A stretch of 64,000 nucleotides of DNA from Pelosinus sp. IPA-1 (GCF_030269905.1 NZ_BSVC01000006.1:1-64000), one strand, 5' to 3'; numbered from the stretch's first letter, positions 16,248 through 26,092 are shown. Notes: generated by a model not told the origin, from the letters alone. Numbers and translations are program-made.

Positions 16248-17915
16248 ATGGAAAAAAAGAATATAGTCCTTTCTTTAAAAAATGGTGAACTACTTCAGTT
16301 TGATAAAGGAGTAACCTTATTAGAAATAAGTAAAGATGTGCAAAACCAGTTTGCTACACCGATTATTGCTGCAAAAGTTGATAACGAAATCAGAGATTTA
16401 CAATTTAGTCTAATAAATGATTGTCATGTAGAATTTTTGGATTTACATACAGAAGTTGGGAGTAAAGTGTACCAGCGTAGCCTTACCTTTTTAATGATTA
16501 CTGCTGTTAACGAACTATTTCCCAAAGGGGAGGTGACAGTAGAGCATTCTCTAAGTAAAGGATTATACTGTGAATTACATATTGGTGAAAAAGTTACAAG
16601 CGACCATCTTATAGCTATAGAAACACGTATGCGAAGGATTGTAGCAGAAGATAGACAATTTACTATGAAAAGTCTTCCGATTGCAGAAGCTGTTGAATTA
16701 TTTAAGGCGAATGGTCAAATTGAAAAAGTGAAGCATTTAGAACAGTTAAAAAGAGAGAGAGTCAGGATTTACTATTGTGGTGAGGCATATGACTTTTTTT
16801 ATGGAACTATGGCACCAAGTACGGGTTATTTGAAGATTTTTGAATTAAGACAACATGCTTCTGGTTTTATTTTACGCTTCCCTGAAAAAGAGGCACCTAA
16901 TGCTTTACCTGAATTTATAGTTCAAAATAAACTATCAGAGATTTTTTTAGAAGCAGAACGTTGGGGTGCGATTTTGCAATGTGGCTATGTAGCCACTTTG
17001 AACGAATATGTCCAAAATGGTAAAATTAATGATATTATGAGAGTTGCGGAAGCATTACATGAAAAAAAGATAGCTCAAATTGCTGATTTTGTATCCCAGC
17101 ACAAAGAGGTGCGAGTCGTCTTAATAGCTGGACCATCTTCATCAGGCAAGACTACCTTTGCCCAACGCTTAACGGTTCAGTTAAAGGTCAATGCTATGCG
17201 TCCAGTAGCTTTATCTTTAGATGATTACTTTGTTGACCGGGATAAGACTCCAAAAGATGAGAATGGAGCCTACGATTTTGAGTCGATTGAGGCCATTGAT
17301 TTAGAATTGTTTAATGAACATTTATCCAAAATTTTGGCTGGCGAGGTTGTTAGTATACCTTCTTTTAATTTCTTAACTGGTCAAAGAGAATACCGTGGGA
17401 ACACTATCCAAATTGATAAAAATCAACCTCTTATCATTGAGGGAATTCATGGGTTAAATGAAAGACTAACAACCGCTGTACCTCGGGAACACAAGGTGAA
17501 AATTTATATAAGTGCCTTAACCCAATTATCCATTGACAATCATAATCGTATTCCTACAACGGATACGCGTTTGATTCGTCGAATTGTAAGGGATAGTCAG
17601 TTTAGATCTCACGATGCTCTTACTACTTTAAATATGTGGCAGTCTGTGAGACGGGGAGAAGAAAGGAATATCTTTCCTTTTCAAGAGGATGCTGACATCA
17701 TGTTTAATTCCGCTTTAATTTATGAGTTAAGTGTTTTGAAAAAATATGCAGAACCCTTATTACAGAAAATTACTAAGGAGTACGCAGCTTATTCTGAAGC
17801 TACTCGGTTATTGAGGTTTCTCTCTTATTTTGAGAGCATTGATGACAATGAAATTCCTTTTAATTCTATATTACGTGAATTTACAGGAATGTCCTGTTTC
17901 CATGAGCATAAATGA
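16248..17915 (+). CDS. TGS domain-uridine kinase fusion (nucleoside kinase)
   Basis: A 555-residue cytosolic protein. The N-terminal 65 residues resemble a TGS domain, the next region (about 66-230) resembles the second additional domain of threonyl-tRNA synthetase, and the C-terminal half is a uridine kinase/phosphoribulokinase P-loop domain. Walker A GPSSSGKTTF lies near residue 296, followed by SLDDYFVDRD and the IIEGIHGLN segment. This fusion is common in clostridia and Negativicutes, where it is annotated as nucleoside or uridine kinase. Its in vivo substrate is poorly known. ATG 16248 follows GGGAGGT at about seven bases. The gene is monocistronic. Confidence 0.9.
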   Translation: MEKKNIVLSLKNGELLQFDKGVTLLEISKDVQNQFATPIIAAKVDNEIRDLQFSLINDCHVEFLDLHTEVGSKVYQRSLTFLMITAVNELFPKGEVTVEHSLSKGLYCELHIGEKVTSDHLIAIETRMRRIVAEDRQFTMKSLPIAEAVELFKANGQIEKVKHLEQLKRERVRIYYCGEAYDFFYGTMAPSTGYLKIFELRQHASGFILRFPEKEAPNALPEFIVQNKLSEIFLEAERWGAILQCGYVATLNEYVQNGKINDIMRVAEALHEKKIAQIADFVSQHKEVRVVLIAGPSSSGKTTFAQRLTVQLKVNAMRPVALSLDDYFVDRDKTPKDENGAYDFESIEAIDLELFNEHLSKILAGEVVSIPSFNFLTGQREYRGNTIQIDKNQPLIIEGIHGLNERLTTAVPREHKVKIYISALTQLSIDNHNRIPTTDTRLIRRIVRDSQFRSHDALTTLNMWQSVRRGEERNIFPFQEDADIMFNSALIYELSVLKKYAEPLLQKITKEYAAYSEATRLLRFLSYFESIDDNEIPFNSILREFTGMSCFHEHK

Positions 17916-17945
17916 AAGTAGTATCTTGACTGCTTAAGCTATTAA

Positions 17946-17979
17946 AAAAAGCCCTAACCTTTTCAGGTTAGGGCTTTTT
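17946..17979. terminator. bidirectional terminator
   Basis: A perfect 15-bp stem (17946-17960 with 17965-17979, loop TTTC) with A/T flanks between two convergent genes. Confidence 0.93.
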
Positions 17980-17990
17980 CGATAGTTAAA

Positions 17991-19346
17991 TTAACGATTC
18001 TTTTCGAAGAACTTTAAAGCTACTTCAGGGAATAATGCATAAGATAAAACATCTTCAACAGATGCATTTGGATATCCCTTTTCAGCAAGCTGTTTTGTCA
18101 AAAGTTCCATTTGTGGTTTAATATCATCGGCAGGACGATAGTCAATAATAGGTTCACTGCCAATGATTTTTTCACGAACTTCTTCGGAAACAGGCATAGG
18201 AGTTTTACCATATTTACCACGTGCTAAATCTTTTACTTCACGAGGTACCATTTTATAGCGTTCACCCAACATTACATTGAAGGTTGCCATGGAACCAACG
18301 ATCTGACTGGTAGGAGTAACCAATGGAGGATAGCCAAGCTCTGCACGAACTCGTGGCATTTCTTCCAAAAGTTCTTGGTATTTGTGTTCAATGCCTTGTT
18401 CTTTAAGCTGATTGAACAAGTTAGAAAGCATACCACCAGGGATTTGGAAGTCAAGAACATTAGCATCAACATCGAAAGATGTTTTAAGACCAAAGTCTTC
18501 ACCCAAGCTTTTCTTAACCTTACCAAAATGAATAGCTACATCTTTCAATGCGCTACGTTTAAGACCAGTGTCATACTCAGTACCTTCTAACGCTGCAATC
18601 ATAGATTCAGTACAAGGCTGTGAAGTTCCAAGTGCAAATGGAGATAATGCACAGTCAACAACATCTACGCCAGCTTCAATGGCTTTCAAATAAGTCATTG
18701 AACCCATACCACTAGTATAGTGAGTATGAAGTTGGATAGGCACGCCTATCTTAGAATCTGCTTTCATAGCTTTTACCAAGTCATAAGCGACATATGGTCT
18801 AAGTAGACCAGACATATCTTTAATGCAAATGGAATCAGCACCGCGTTCTACTAATTCGCGAGCTAATTTAATGTAGCTTTCTACAGTGTGGTATGGACTA
18901 ATTGTATATACACATACACCTTGTACGTGAGCGCCAGATTCTTTGGCAGCTTTCATAGCTACTTCAAGATTGCGCACATCATTCAATGCATCAAATACAC
19001 GGATAACGCCAATACCGTTCTCTACCATTTTCTTAACAAATGCAGTAACAACATCGTCAGCATAGTGGTTGTAACCTAGAATGTTTTGGCCTCTAAGTAA
19101 CATAGAGATAGGAGTCTTTTTCAAGTGTGATTTTAAAATACGTAGACGTTCCCACGGATCTTCACCTAAGAAACGTAGGCAACTATCAAAAGTAGCGCCA
19201 CCCCAAGCTTCCAAAGCAAAGTACCCCATGTTATCAAGTTGTTCCAATGCTGGTAGCATATCGGTGAGACGCATGCGAGTAGCAGCAAGTGATTGGTGAC
19301 CATCGCGTAATACTGTTTCCATAATTTGTACAGGTTTTCTAGACAT
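17991..19346 (-). CDS. biotin-dependent carboxyltransferase subunit (oxaloacetate decarboxylase alpha / transcarboxylase 5S type)
   Basis: A 451-residue TIM-barrel carboxyltransferase that moves a carboxyl group between a 2-oxoacid (pyruvate/oxaloacetate) and carboxybiotin. Visible landmarks are LRDGHQSL near residue 13 (metal Asp), CIKDMSG near 178 (the carboxylated metal Lys), and QLHTHYTSGMG near 207 (metal His pair). The C-terminal conserved region is present, but the biotinyl domain with its MKM motif is absent, so a separate biotin carrier must supply it. That matches the 5S subunit of methylmalonyl-CoA carboxytransferase and separate OadA subunits of propionate-forming Negativicutes. 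No partner subunits are in the window. The ATG follows GGGGG. Confidence 0.9.
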   Translation of the reverse strand: MSRKPVQIMETVLRDGHQSLAATRMRLTDMLPALEQLDNMGYFALEAWGGATFDSCLRFLGEDPWERLRILKSHLKKTPISMLLRGQNILGYNHYADDVVTAFVKKMVENGIGVIRVFDALNDVRNLEVAMKAAKESGAHVQGVCVYTISPYHTVESYIKLARELVERGADSICIKDMSGLLRPYVAYDLVKAMKADSKIGVPIQLHTHYTSGMGSMTYLKAIEAGVDVVDCALSPFALGTSQPCTESMIAALEGTEYDTGLKRSALKDVAIHFGKVKKSLGEDFGLKTSFDVDANVLDFQIPGGMLSNLFNQLKEQGIEHKYQELLEEMPRVRAELGYPPLVTPTSQIVGSMATFNVMLGERYKMVPREVKDLARGKYGKTPMPVSEEVREKIIGSEPIIDYRPADDIKPQMELLTKQLAEKGYPNASVEDVLSYALFPEVALKFFEKNR

Positions 19347-19586
19347 ATGTATCCCCCTTTTTTTTTGTGTGTGATCTTAGTAAAAGTTCCAATTATAAAG
19401 AATATAATTGAGAGTTGATGTATTAGAATTTTACTATAGATCCACTTAGTTAAATATGTAACAAGTTCGGACAACTATAATTGTACCGTATTTCACATGC
19501 TTTTGCTAGTAATTTATTTTAAATTTATTATTAATTTTTTTAGTATATTGTATTCAAAAGAGAATATTCAGTAAAAAAGGGGGGTT

Positions 19587-20951
19587 TTATACTAATTTTC
19601 GTGCTAATAATTCTGCCATAGGACTTTTTCCGGCCAGAGAAGGTGCATCATTTTCATGGCCAAGACGCGCCAAAATAGCATATACTTGAGAATTCTCTAC
19701 AGGTGTAGTAGCAATAGCATTTTCACCATATTTTTTTACCTGTTTTTGACCTTCTTCAGGAGGAATTAACCTACCTGGGCCACCGACACAACCGCCTTTA
19801 CATGCCATACCTTCAATAAAATTAGCATTACGCTGTCCATTATTAAACTCTTCTAATAATTTCTGGCAATCTGGAATTCCATCTACTTTAAGAGAGATAA
19901 GCTTTTGTGATTTGTGGGGTACTAATTTTTCTAAAGTAGTGGCTACTGCTGCACTTACACCACCAGTATAGGCATAAACTCTTCCCCCCCAAGATGCCAT
20001 TGCCTTTTCATTATCTTCTTGCGACCCAGGATTAATTTCGGTAGCTTCAAATATAGTCGCTAGTTCCTGAAACGTTAGTACATAATCAATCGCACCTTTT
20101 AAGTCAGGTAATAGGGCTTCTGACTTTTTTGCGACACAGGGGCCGATAAATACTACCTTTGCATCAGGTTCAAATTGTTTAATAACACGGGCGGAGGCCA
20201 CCATAGGTGAAACTGATGGGGAAATATGCTCTTTTAAATTAGGAAATTTGTTTTCAATTAATTTAATCCAAACAGGGCAACAACAACTAGTAAACATAAA
20301 ATCTTGGTCCGTCTTGACATGCTCATCAAATTCAAAGGCTTCCTTCATAGTAATTAAATCTGCATATAATGCAGTTTCTACAACATCGGTAAAGCCCAAA
20401 GATAAAAGTGCAGAACGTAACTTTCCAGGGGTAACATTTGGACCAAACTGTCCCACGAAGGCTGGGGCAATGGACGCATATACAGCACTATTACGTTGCT
20501 TTAATAATTTAATGAGAGGTATAAATTGAGATTTCTCTGCGAGGGCTCCAAAAGAGCAGGCATGAATGCAGTGACCTTCACCTAGGCATTTCTCCTGATT
20601 AATTGAGATTTTATCAAGCTCATCACGAGTGATAGCGCCTAATGGACACGCTTTTTCACAACTACGATTATCCTTCGGGCATGCTTTACACGCATCTGGA
20701 TTGGCCACTACAATTGGTTCACTTCCCATACCCATAAGGGCTTCTTCATCATAGTCATTAAGAACAGAGTCATTGTTATGGGGATGTAGTCCCATTGCAA
20801 TTCGAATCTGATTTGCAACGTGGCGACGTGTTGTTTTATCTTTAAACTCTTCTGTTACCATATTGCAAATTTCTTCTCGACGTTCAAATAGAGTTCCTTC
20901 CCATGCTGCTTTTGCGACGTGATAAAGGATACGTGGTTTAATATCTAGCAT
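19587..20951 (-). CDS. monomeric [FeFe]-hydrogenase-like protein (group B type)
   Basis: A 454-residue cytosolic iron-sulfur protein. The N-terminal part has two ferredoxin-like clusters (CKACPKDNRSCEKACP near 90, and CLGEGHCIHAC near 121). The catalytic domain has all three H-cluster motifs: TSCCCPVW (L1), GPCVAKKSE (L2) and EGMACKGGCVGG (L3). The L1 and L2 forms, TSCC plus GPC in place of MPC, resemble the poorly studied group B enzymes rather than classic group A. It probably makes or senses hydrogen. No maturases or electron-transfer partners are adjacent. ATG 20951 follows AGGAGGT. Confidence 0.9.
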   Translation of the reverse strand: MLDIKPRILYHVAKAAWEGTLFERREEICNMVTEEFKDKTTRRHVANQIRIAMGLHPHNNDSVLNDYDEEALMGMGSEPIVVANPDACKACPKDNRSCEKACPLGAITRDELDKISINQEKCLGEGHCIHACSFGALAEKSQFIPLIKLLKQRNSAVYASIAPAFVGQFGPNVTPGKLRSALLSLGFTDVVETALYADLITMKEAFEFDEHVKTDQDFMFTSCCCPVWIKLIENKFPNLKEHISPSVSPMVASARVIKQFEPDAKVVFIGPCVAKKSEALLPDLKGAIDYVLTFQELATIFEATEINPGSQEDNEKAMASWGGRVYAYTGGVSAAVATTLEKLVPHKSQKLISLKVDGIPDCQKLLEEFNNGQRNANFIEGMACKGGCVGGPGRLIPPEEGQKQVKKYGENAIATTPVENSQVYAILARLGHENDAPSLAGKSPMAELLARKLV

Positions 20952-21080
20952 AAAAATACCTCCTAAATGATATCTTATCTATAATATAAACTATTTATGT
21001 GTTATTTCCTATTGCAGTTAAAGAAAAAATTTGATACTCTATTATTCTGTCAGAAAGCTTTAAAAATAAGGAGAATGTGT

Positions 21081-22382
21081 GTGATAGAAGGACAAAATAA
21101 TCTTAAGAAAAATTTAGGGCTAATTGCAACAATTGCCCTAGTTATTGGTATGGTTATCGGATCAGGAATTTTTATGAAGCCTGGAAAGGTAATTTTAGCA
21201 GCTGGTGATTCTACAATGGCCCTTATTGCGTGGGTCTTAGGTGGCGTAATTACCTTGGCTGCTGGGTTAACCGTCTCTGAATTAGGTGCCCAAATTCCTA
21301 AAACAGGAGGGCTGTATACATATTTGAATGAAGTATACGGAAAAGTATGGTCCTATCTATATGGCTGGATGCAAACGATAATATACGGACCAGCCACAAT
21401 CGGAGCCCTGGGATTGTATTTTGCTTCGTTAATGTTACCGTTCTTTGCGATTGAGGAAGGCGCAAGGTTACCTATTGGAATAGGTATTGTATTTTTTATG
21501 ACAGGTTTAAATTGTTTAGGTACAAAATACGGCGGTTTTATTCAAACTGTAGCTACTATTGGGAAACTAATTCCCATTGCGCTTATTGTAGTATTTGGGC
21601 TATGGAAAGGAAATGGACAAATACTGGGTATGACCAGCGGAGTTAGCCCCTCAATTGGTATGGGAGCAGCAGTTTTGGCTACATTATGGGCGTATGATGG
21701 CTGGATTGGAGTAAGTTTCGTAGCAGGAGAAATGAAGGACCCAGGAAAACAATTACCAAAGGCTATTATTGTTGGATTGGGAATTGTTATAATAGCGTAT
21801 ATTACAATCAATATGGCCATTATGCACGTGTTACCAGCCGCAGAAATTGCTTCATTAGGGAAGTTAGCGGCGAGTACTACAGCAGGATTATTATTTGGTG
21901 AAATGGGTGGTAATTTAATTAGTATCGGTATTTTGGTATCTATTTTTGGTGCTTTGAACGGATACATCTTGACAAATGGTCGAGTTCCTTATGCGATGGC
22001 ATTAGAAGGGCAGCTACCTGGTTCTGCTATATTCTCTAAAGTTCCTAATTCAGTTGGCACACCCGTAAATGCCATGTTACTAGAAGCTGTCTTGGCAACC
22101 ATTTTGATGATATTTTGGGATCCTGATAGTTTGACGGATATTGCGATGTTTGCAATGTGGACTTTTTACGTAACTGCATTTGTTGCTGTTTTTATATTAC
22201 GTAAACGTCACCCAAATACTGTTCGGTCTTATAGTGTGCCAGGTTATCCTTTCGTACCAATAATTGCAATAGTAGGTGCACTGTATATTATTTTTAACAT
22301 GTTTATAGATAAGCCAATGGATGCTATGGTAGCCGTCGGTATTACCTTAATAGGTTTGCCTATATATTGGATAATAAAATAA
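21081..22382 (+). CDS. amino acid permease, APC superfamily
   Basis: A 433-residue, 12-segment inner-membrane transporter. The first segment holds the family motif IGSGIFMKPG, with the unwound glycine stretch that binds the amino acid backbone. Segment 3 (KTGGLYTYLNEVYG) and segment 6 (LWAYDGWIGVSFVAGEM) fit the L-amino acid transporter branch. The substrate is not defined. The frame opens at 20997, but AAGGAG lies seven bases before GTG 21081, which is therefore the likely start. It is divergent from the hydrogenase gene. Confidence 0.9.
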   Translation: MIEGQNNLKKNLGLIATIALVIGMVIGSGIFMKPGKVILAAGDSTMALIAWVLGGVITLAAGLTVSELGAQIPKTGGLYTYLNEVYGKVWSYLYGWMQTIIYGPATIGALGLYFASLMLPFFAIEEGARLPIGIGIVFFMTGLNCLGTKYGGFIQTVATIGKLIPIALIVVFGLWKGNGQILGMTSGVSPSIGMGAAVLATLWAYDGWIGVSFVAGEMKDPGKQLPKAIIVGLGIVIIAYITINMAIMHVLPAAEIASLGKLAASTTAGLLFGEMGGNLISIGILVSIFGALNGYILTNGRVPYAMALEGQLPGSAIFSKVPNSVGTPVNAMLLEAVLATILMIFWDPDSLTDIAMFAMWTFYVTAFVAVFILRKRHPNTVRSYSVPGYPFVPIIAIVGALYIIFNMFIDKPMDAMVAVGITLIGLPIYWIIK

Positions 22383-22384
22383 AA

Positions 22385-22425
22385 AAATCAGTAGTAAGGC
22401 TTGTGCTTTACTGCTGATTTTTTTT
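22385..22425. terminator. terminator after permease (convergent)
   Basis: A 16-bp stem with two G-U pairs (22385-22400 with 22405-22420) and a run of eight T residues. Confidence 0.9.
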
Positions 22426-22450
22426 AGTTATCTTTTATAAAGCCTTATGA

Positions 22451-24721
22451 TTAACTGATAATAAGGTTGGCGATTACTCGATTGCGACCTTGGTTTTTTG
22501 CTTGATAAAGTGCTTTATCAGCTATTTCTATAATTTTTTCCATAGAAGGAAGGGTTGGTGTAATCGCAGGATCATAGGTAGCAATCCCCAAACTAGCTGT
22601 AATTTTTCCCGTGTTGGTGTCATGATTATCAGGAAATTCTTCACCCTCAATGATGTTACGTAGTTTTTCCCCAATAAACTTGGCCTCACTGCTATTACAT
22701 TCTGGTAAAATAATGCTAAATTCTTCACCACCATAGCGAGCTGGTAAATCAATAGTGCGTACATTATTTTGGAGTATTTTTCCGATTTGGCTTAATAATT
22801 TATCACCAGTAACATGACCATAAGAATCATTGTAATCTTTAAATTTATCAAGATCCAGCATAATTAAGCTTAGTGGAAATTTTAGGGATGCAGCCCGTTT
22901 TAATTCAATCGTTAAAAACATATCAAAATTACGGCGGTTGGCTAAACCTGTTAAGCTATCAGAGAGAGCCATAGACTTAATATGATTATATAAATGGGCC
23001 TTTTCTAAACCAAGTGCAATCTGTTGTGACATTAAAAAGGCGAAAGAAATACGATTTAGACGTTCAGGAGCGACAAAATGTTGCCAACCAAGGAGTATCA
23101 ATCCCATTAGATTTTTCTCCACAGCAATTGGCATGACCATCATATAGCGAGACGCATTTTGATCGTATAGCTCGGCAAAAGGAGCAAAGGCATTGGCGGT
23201 TGTAATACATGGTTTGAGGGTTAGAATTAAAGATGCTAAGGTGGGATATAAGTTTAAATCAAATGTTGGAAGTTTATAATTGAAATTTATCGAAGAAATC
23301 GTAGTAAAGGTTTCTTTGTTAGGACTAATTAGCAGCCCAATGGCTACATCCGAATTAAGTGCTTTCATAACATGGGAAGTACATTGTTCGATTATCGTAT
23401 TTGTGTCAATTGTTGTTGATGTCGTATGGGTAATCTCCGAAAGAAATTTTTCTTCTTCAAGATGGAGTTTGGTTTTTTCAAAAAGCATTGCGCTGGCAAT
23501 GGCTGTTCCTGCATAACGGCCAAGGGCTGTTAAAAATCTTATATCACTTTCATCAAAAGCACTAATTTCCGAAGAGTAAGCTTCAATAACGCCAATGACT
23601 TGGTTGTCGTGGATTAAAGGAGCACAAATTAAAGACTGAATGCTAGAAAAAATGAGTTGGGGCTTTTCTATATTAGGATGTTGTGATAAATCATTTATAG
23701 AAAGTGCGACGTTTTGCGCAATAACTTGCCCTCGCAAACAGTGATTTAAGGGGATAACAGTTGGAGGAGTATTAATCCCATAAGTGGCAACGACTTGAAG
23801 ATGAGTTTGATTCGTGGATATTAAGCCAATTAAACTTTGTCTGGAATGCATTAAATCAGTGATCATATCAGCGATCGCGTCAAGAGTATCCTTTACATTT
23901 AGTTGTGAAGATATAATCGTTCCTATTTTAGATAATGTGTCTTCTAATAAATTACGTTGCTGTTCTGATTTTTTATATAATTGTGCATTGTTGACAGCGA
24001 GTTGCTCTAGTTGTTCTTTTAATTTGAGTAATTGTTCATAGGGATATTTGATTACAAAATTAAACACGGCTTGCAGGATAAAATAATAGGCAAAACATTT
24101 ACATAGATGGGCTAAAAGATTTTCTTGAACTGGACCACCGGTAAGATAAAGCAGATTTACAAGAATGCTAAAAAACAAGCCTTTTTGAATGTAACTGCGG
24201 GTAAGATATTTTTTGTAATTGCGAAGTAAGATAATCATGGTAAGAAGGTGAATACTAAGGGTTACATATAGAGTAGCGATCACTAAGGGATGAGAATCAT
24301 TTGTGATGTAAATAATGGAAGGTAATACGTCAAAATTAGTAAGATTATAATTGAAATTAGTAAGTAATCCAATAAATAAACCAATTAGTAGTAGCGTTGC
24401 AGTATAGAGCAACATAGTATCAGTAAATTTAGGCGTTTTTAGCGTAAGGCTCATGCCGTATAATAGGGCAGAAGCCCAGATTATTCCGGACATCATCCAA
24501 TAAATAATCCAACCGTTTCCAGCGAGATTATTTGAAGAATAGGAAACGAGATGCAATAAATCGAGAATGCTGGTACATAATATAAAGAAGCTTACAATTT
24601 TACCTTTAATATAGTTATGGCTGTCAGCACTTTTCCGAATCCCATGCCAGGCAATAAATGAAATTATTCCTCCAACTACAATTGTGAAAATTTCTAATAG
24701 ACTGTTTACTGTGACCAGCAT
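22451..24721 (-). CDS. membrane-bound diguanylate cyclase (sensor region, GAF, GGDEF)
   Basis: A 756-residue signalling protein. The N-terminal 230 residues have about seven membrane segments resembling a MASE-type sensor region. A short coiled coil leads to a GAF domain (about 270-410), a second GAF-like region (about 420-580) and a C-terminal GGDEF domain whose active site is intact as GGEEF near residue 663, with DLDKFKDYNDSYGH upstream. It should make cyclic di-GMP in response to a membrane or cytosolic ligand that cannot be named. The GTG at 24730 overlaps GAGGTG, so ATG 24721 is the better start. Convergent with the permease. Confidence 0.92.
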   Translation of the reverse strand: MLVTVNSLLEIFTIVVGGIISFIAWHGIRKSADSHNYIKGKIVSFFILCTSILDLLHLVSYSSNNLAGNGWIIYWMMSGIIWASALLYGMSLTLKTPKFTDTMLLYTATLLLIGLFIGLLTNFNYNLTNFDVLPSIIYITNDSHPLVIATLYVTLSIHLLTMIILLRNYKKYLTRSYIQKGLFFSILVNLLYLTGGPVQENLLAHLCKCFAYYFILQAVFNFVIKYPYEQLLKLKEQLEQLAVNNAQLYKKSEQQRNLLEDTLSKIGTIISSQLNVKDTLDAIADMITDLMHSRQSLIGLISTNQTHLQVVATYGINTPPTVIPLNHCLRGQVIAQNVALSINDLSQHPNIEKPQLIFSSIQSLICAPLIHDNQVIGVIEAYSSEISAFDESDIRFLTALGRYAGTAIASAMLFEKTKLHLEEEKFLSEITHTTSTTIDTNTIIEQCTSHVMKALNSDVAIGLLISPNKETFTTISSINFNYKLPTFDLNLYPTLASLILTLKPCITTANAFAPFAELYDQNASRYMMVMPIAVEKNLMGLILLGWQHFVAPERLNRISFAFLMSQQIALGLEKAHLYNHIKSMALSDSLTGLANRRNFDMFLTIELKRAASLKFPLSLIMLDLDKFKDYNDSYGHVTGDKLLSQIGKILQNNVRTIDLPARYGGEEFSIILPECNSSEAKFIGEKLRNIIEGEEFPDNHDTNTGKITASLGIATYDPAITPTLPSMEKIIEIADKALYQAKNQGRNRVIANLIIS

Positions 24722-24844
24722 TGTTGTCACCTCTTACGTAAAGTGATTTTAGTTTATCATATGCTAATGTATTAGAAATGTTTACACTCTGCTGCTAGGA
24801 AGGAAAGCATCGTATAATTTTACAATAGATGAGTGAGGTACTAA

Positions 24845-25063
24845 ATGGATAAACTTTGTCCTATTTGTAATGGATTGCAAGGGCTGAGAAAGCAGTGCCC
24901 CAACTGCAGCAGACTGTTAGTAGATGGAGGAAAACTTCAAAACTATGTAGGTCCTTATAGCCCTTACATGGAAAGTCATATCGGGGAACAATGTGTACAT
25001 TTATTGTATTGTACAGAATGTGGCTACGATGTTCGCGTCGCGTTTAATTTATTAATTGTATGA
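24845..25063 (+). CDS. small zinc-ribbon protein
   Basis: A 72-residue protein with CPIC near residue 5, CPNC near 18 and a C-terminal CTECGYDVR, a layout typical of a double zinc ribbon. A Gly-Pro-Tyr-Ser-Pro-Tyr segment sits in the middle. The family is not recognised. GAGGT precedes the ATG. It is a lone gene upstream of another cysteine-rich gene. Confidence 0.75.
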   Translation: MDKLCPICNGLQGLRKQCPNCSRLLVDGGKLQNYVGPYSPYMESHIGEQCVHLLYCTECGYDVRVAFNLLIV

Positions 25064-25210
25064 GCTAACTTTCGGACGTAAAAACCATTTTAGATGGATA
25101 AAAATATAGGAAGAGTAAGATACTAGTAAGGAACATAAATTCATAGATACCAATCCTTCATACACTAGCTGTTGAACAAAGGTAAAGTATAATAAAGGAG
25201 TGAAGCATGA

Positions 25211-25594
25211 ATGACAAATCCTGTAGTAAAGTGTACTGTTGATCAGTGTACCCATTATATGCCAGGTGATCAATGTATGGCGGCTAAGATTAGTATTTAT
25301 AATGAAGAAACAGGTACTTCAGACACATCAAAGGACACCCAATGTAAATCATTTCATCATCGTAAGACAATGGGCGACATGTTAGGAGCATTTCATAATG
25401 CGAATATTGGCGGTTCCCTATCAGCGGCTTTCATAGAAGGCACTCAAATAACCCCTGTAGTTGAATGTTTTGTTAACAACTGTAATCATTGGCACGACAA
25501 TAATGTATGTACTGCTACAAACATAGATGTGTTTGGTGAGAATGCTGGCAAAACGGATGATACGGATTGTAAAACTTTTGAAAAGAAAAAGTAA
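25211..25594 (+). CDS. DUF1540 protein, two copies of the domain
   Basis: A 127-residue cysteine-rich protein with two DUF1540 domains. Each has the pattern C-x3-4-C-x(6-8)-C-x-A then a late T-D-C-x-F or T-Q-C-x-F: residues about 8-48 and 84-124. The linker is Gly-rich and hydrophobic (GGSLSAAF). DUF1540 probably binds a metal, and its role is unknown. It is common in spore-formers. Start ATG 25211 is ten bases past AAAGGAG. An overlapping ATG four bases upstream is out of frame. Confidence 0.88.
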   Translation: MTNPVVKCTVDQCTHYMPGDQCMAAKISIYNEETGTSDTSKDTQCKSFHHRKTMGDMLGAFHNANIGGSLSAAFIEGTQITPVVECFVNNCNHWHDNNVCTATNIDVFGENAGKTDDTDCKTFEKKK

Positions 25595-25687
25595 TCATAA
25601 GAAAAGACTTGGCTTGTGCCAGATCCTCGGACGCAGGCAGAAGCCTTAGTCGTTCTTACTTGGAATCAAGAAAGTGTTATACTTTCT

Positions 25688-25741
25688 GATTCCGTAAAAA
25701 TACCGAAGGCTGCAATTAGCCTTCGGTATTTTTACGGAATC
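25688..25741. terminator. bidirectional terminator with a perfect 24-bp stem
   Basis: A perfect 24-bp inverted repeat (25688-25711 with 25718-25741, loop GCAATT) contains internal A5 and T5 runs and lies between convergent genes. Just upstream, 25661-25693 can fold into another hairpin that shares GATTCC with the first arm. Confidence 0.9.
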
Positions 25742-25743
25742 CA

Positions 25744-25959
25744 TTAATGTTTATGATGGCAACCACAACCGGGATGATGAACATGTTGATCAGCCTGCTG
25801 TTTTTGTGCATCAAATTGAACTTTTACTTGATTTTTAATTGTATCAATGTAAAGACGTCGTAATTTAGCTTGCTCCACGACTTCCTCTTCTGTTAGTTGC
25901 CCTGCCTTTTTTTTTCTTCCTAACTCGTTAATTCTGGCAATAATTTCAGGTGTTATCAT
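25744..25959 (-). CDS. DUF896 (YnzC-like) protein with metal-binding tail
   Basis: A 71-residue protein. Residues 1-55 match DUF896: INELGRKKKAGQLTEEE, EQAKLRRLYID, then a Val-Lys-x-Gln segment, a small two-helix bundle of unknown function that is SOS-linked in Bacillus. The last 13 residues (HVHHPGCGCHHKH) form a His/Cys-rich tail that is absent from the Bacillus prototype and looks able to bind metal. The start ATG follows GAGGT at a slightly long distance. It is convergent with the DUF1540 gene and divergent from the thioredoxin reductase. Confidence 0.88.
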   Translation of the reverse strand: MITPEIIARINELGRKKKAGQLTEEEVVEQAKLRRLYIDTIKNQVKVQFDAQKQQADQHVHHPGCGCHHKH

Positions 25960-26092
25960 ATTAATACAGACCTCGCTTTTTATTTATGTTATTATTTGTG
26001 TAAGATGTTCTAATGTTTTACAAAAAGTTTATAATTATATTCATCGTTTGTAAAGTAGTTACAAAAAAAAGTAAAGGATGGGGTATAGATAT

